A stretch of DNA of 64,000 nucleotides from Sphingomonas gellani (GTDB lineage: Bacteria; Pseudomonadota; Alphaproteobacteria; Sphingomonadales; Sphingomonadaceae), in the NCBI RefSeq assembly GCF_900110035.1, contig NZ_FOCF01000007.1, positions 62,001 through 126,000 on the forward strand. The letters run 5' to 3'. A program made the translations under genes and the position numbers. Numbering within the stretch: the first letter of the stretch is position 1; each line of letters starts with the position of its first letter. A model generated the notes under the pieces. That model worked only from the letters and a program-made list of their open reading frames with translations. It did not search any database and was not told where the DNA came from. This document shows, piece after piece, positions 62,572 through 64,000 of the stretch.

Positions 62572-63748
62572 CGCGGCGGTGCGGCGGCGACGTGCCATCG
62601 GTGCGCTGGTGTCCGGCGTGGTCCTGGCGGGCGCCGGCGCGATCCTGCTGGTGGCTTGGCAGGCCGGATGGTGGGCGACGGCGTTCGGGTCGGCGCTGTG
62701 CATCCTGTGGATCGTCGGGCTGGACTGCTGGTCCGCGCTGCGCGGCGGCGCCCCCGCGATGCCGGCCGACAGCATCCCGTCTGATGCGGATGCGATGCCG
62801 CTGCTGGCATTGCTCGATCAGGTGCCGGTGCCGCTGGTCCGCATCGACGGCAGCGGGGCGCGGGTGCTCAATCGCGCCGGGCGCCACCTGTTCGGCACCG
62901 ACGACCGTATCCTGCCGACCCCGCCGGAGTTGGTCGACCCCGCGGCCGATCGGCTGCGTCATGAGGGGCGTGCCTGGCGGATCAGCGCCGTGGCGATGGG
63001 CGGGGCCCGGCGGCTGGCCGTGCTGATCGACGTGGACGCCGAGGAGCGCGCGGCGGAAGGACGCGCCAGCGACGAGATGATCGACATTTTGGGCCATGAA
63101 CTGCTCAACGGCCTGTCGCCGATCGTCTCGCTGGCCGACAGCGCGGTCACGGCCGCCGCGCGCGGAGACGCCATGCTGCCCGATATCCTTTCCACGCTGG
63201 CGCGCCGCATCGAGGGGCTGGAAGGGTTCACCCGCGCCTACCGGACCTTGTCGCGGCTTCCCGATCCCGTGGTGGCGCCCGTCTCGTTGCGGGACCTGGG
63301 CGACGACCTGGCGCGCCTGTTCGCCAGTCGTTTCGGCGACGCCGTCACCCTCATCATGACCGTGTCCGATCGGACGGCGACCATGGACCGGGACCAGCTC
63401 ACCCAGGCGCTGTGGGCGTTGCTCCAGAACGCGGCGGAGGCGGCGGTTGCGGCCGGTCCGCCATGCCGCGTCGACCTGAACATGGCAGCCGACGATCAGG
63501 GGCTGACGATCCGCATCGGCGACACCGGCCATGGCATCGCCGCTCCCGACCGTGCCCGCATCTTCCGCCCGTTCTTCACCACCAAGCCGAACGGGTCGGG
63601 CATCGGCCTCAGCCTGGCGCGGCGCATCGCCCGCGCGCATGGCGGCGACCTGTCCCTGCTGCCGACGGCGCGGACGATGTTCGAACTGCACCTGGCCACA
63701 TCGAGCGCCGGCGTGCCGCACTCCTCGACAAAACAGCGGCCCGATTGA
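62561..63748 (+). CDS. Sensor histidine kinase
   Basis: A 395-residue kinase with two N-terminal membrane spans (about 12-58) and almost no periplasmic loop, a small PAS-like segment (PVPLVRIDGSGARVLNRAG, about 90-160), an H-box DILGHELLNGLSPIVS near 180, and a complete HATPase domain: N-box ALLQNAAEA, G1 IGDTGHGI, F-box FFTTK, G2 GSGIGLSLARRI. This resembles the NtrY/AtoS-like kinases that pair with NtrC-type regulators. With so short an outer part it likely senses a signal in the membrane, fitting a cell-envelope stress or substrate of the neighbouring exporter. Translationally coupled to the regulator. Confidence 0.92.
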   Translation: MAYSAAVRRRRAIGALVSGVVLAGAGAILLVAWQAGWWATAFGSALCILWIVGLDCWSALRGGAPAMPADSIPSDADAMPLLALLDQVPVPLVRIDGSGARVLNRAGRHLFGTDDRILPTPPELVDPAADRLRHEGRAWRISAVAMGGARRLAVLIDVDAEERAAEGRASDEMIDILGHELLNGLSPIVSLADSAVTAAARGDAMLPDILSTLARRIEGLEGFTRAYRTLSRLPDPVVAPVSLRDLGDDLARLFASRFGDAVTLIMTVSDRTATMDRDQLTQALWALLQNAAEAAVAAGPPCRVDLNMAADDQGLTIRIGDTGHGIAAPDRARIFRPFFTTKPNGSGIGLSLARRIARAHGGDLSLLPTARTMFELHLATSSAGVPHSSTKQRPD

Positions 63749-63866
63749 TCGAACAAGCCCCCTCACATCTTCGAGTTTTTTGTTGCCGTGTTTTGGAGTT
63801 GTAACATTCGACCATCAACGGGCGGACGTCGCCAACGATCGCGGCGCAGACTTACCCCGGGGGATC

Positions 63867-64000
63867 ATGTTCAAATCCGTTCTCGCAACCAGCACCGCGC
63901 TTCTTGCGCTGTGCCCGGCCTTTGCCGCACCCGCCTTTGCGCAGGCGGATGCCACCACGGCCCGGACGAACACCCCGGCGGCCAGCACCGACGACGCGAG
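63867..64000 (+). CDS. Start of an exported protein, possibly a TBDR, cut by the window edge
   Basis: An ATG behind GGGGGA opens a signal peptide (FKSVLATSTALLALCPAFA to AFAQ) followed by a Thr/Ala/Asn-rich linker. Only 44 codons are visible. Such a signal plus low-complexity linker is how the TBDRs of this window begin, but many exported proteins start likewise. The 118-base region before it has an AT-richer patch (GTTTTGGAGTTGTAACATT, about 63790-63808) that could be its promoter. Confidence 0.6.
   Translation, partial: MFKSVLATSTALLALCPAFAAPAFAQADATTARTNTPAASTDDA

Overview
The window reads as part of the chromosome of a high-GC alphaproteobacterium of the sphingomonad type. The support is the gene content: long TonB-dependent receptors (TBDRs) with an Ala/Gln-rich linker and a DIVVTG-like TonB-box region; the SapC / cupin-like (JmjC) / tryptophan-halogenase-like trio beside one of them; a Zymomonas-type glucose-fructose-oxidoreductase-like enzyme; and the ~530-residue isocitrate lyase form. 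No rRNA, tRNA, CRISPR array, prophage or insertion sequence was seen.

Layout. (1) 1-2748: gluconate uptake and phosphorylation (gluconokinase, cut by the window edge; GntR/FadR-type regulator; GntP permease with a 14-codon coupled leader ORF and three inverted repeats upstream). (2) 2865-11975: a stand-alone LuxR-type HTH protein, a two-module beta-helix protein with a C-terminal propeller-like region, an alpha/beta esterase, a GFOR-like oxidoreductase, a cupin and TBDR 1. (3) 12057-14652: divergent ROK sugar kinase and ROK-type regulator. (4) 14720-32425: an alpha-mannan / high-mannose-glycan locus with four GH92 alpha-mannosidases, one GH125 exo-alpha-1,6-mannosidase, one GH43, one GH2 exo-beta-glycosidase and TBDR 2. 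Nearly all carry export signals, so cleavage is expected in the periplasm after TonB-driven uptake, with free mannose finally phosphorylated, plausibly by the ROK kinase. (5) 32497-35143: an EEP-family lipoprotein and periplasmic trehalase. (6) 35209-40647: the glyoxylate shunt (isocitrate lyase, a 56-residue unannotated small protein, malate synthase G) with a divergent RamB/ScfR-type regulator. (7) 40731-52292: a second glycan locus with LacI regulator, halogenase-like enzyme, JmjC-like cupin, SapC, TBDR 3, divergent GH3 and an MFS transporter. (8) 52293-53097: a truncated gene remnant and a DUF983 protein. (9) 53125-63748: a tripartite MacAB-TolC-like exporter with two separate ~800-residue permeases, divergent from a two-component system whose NtrC-like regulator has a degenerate ATPase domain. 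A signal-peptide-bearing ORF begins at 63867 and runs off the edge.

The likely theme is glycan scavenging: three TBDR-centred loci, each near its own regulator (ROK for region 3/4, LacI for region 7), interleaved with central-carbon genes (gluconate, trehalose, glyoxylate shunt). The mannan locus contains only exo-acting enzymes; no endo-mannanase (GH76/GH99), no ENGase (GH18/GH85) and no SusD-like lipoprotein is visible here.

Strongest second-look items: the coupled leader ORF before gntP, the small protein between aceA and glcB, the inverted repeats at gntP, aceA and TBDR 3/GH3, the GC drop confined to the plug and barrel of TBDR 2, the sequence-divergent third GH92, the degenerate NtrC-like regulator and the gene remnant at 52.3-52.5 kb. 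All homology statements rest on motif recognition by eye.
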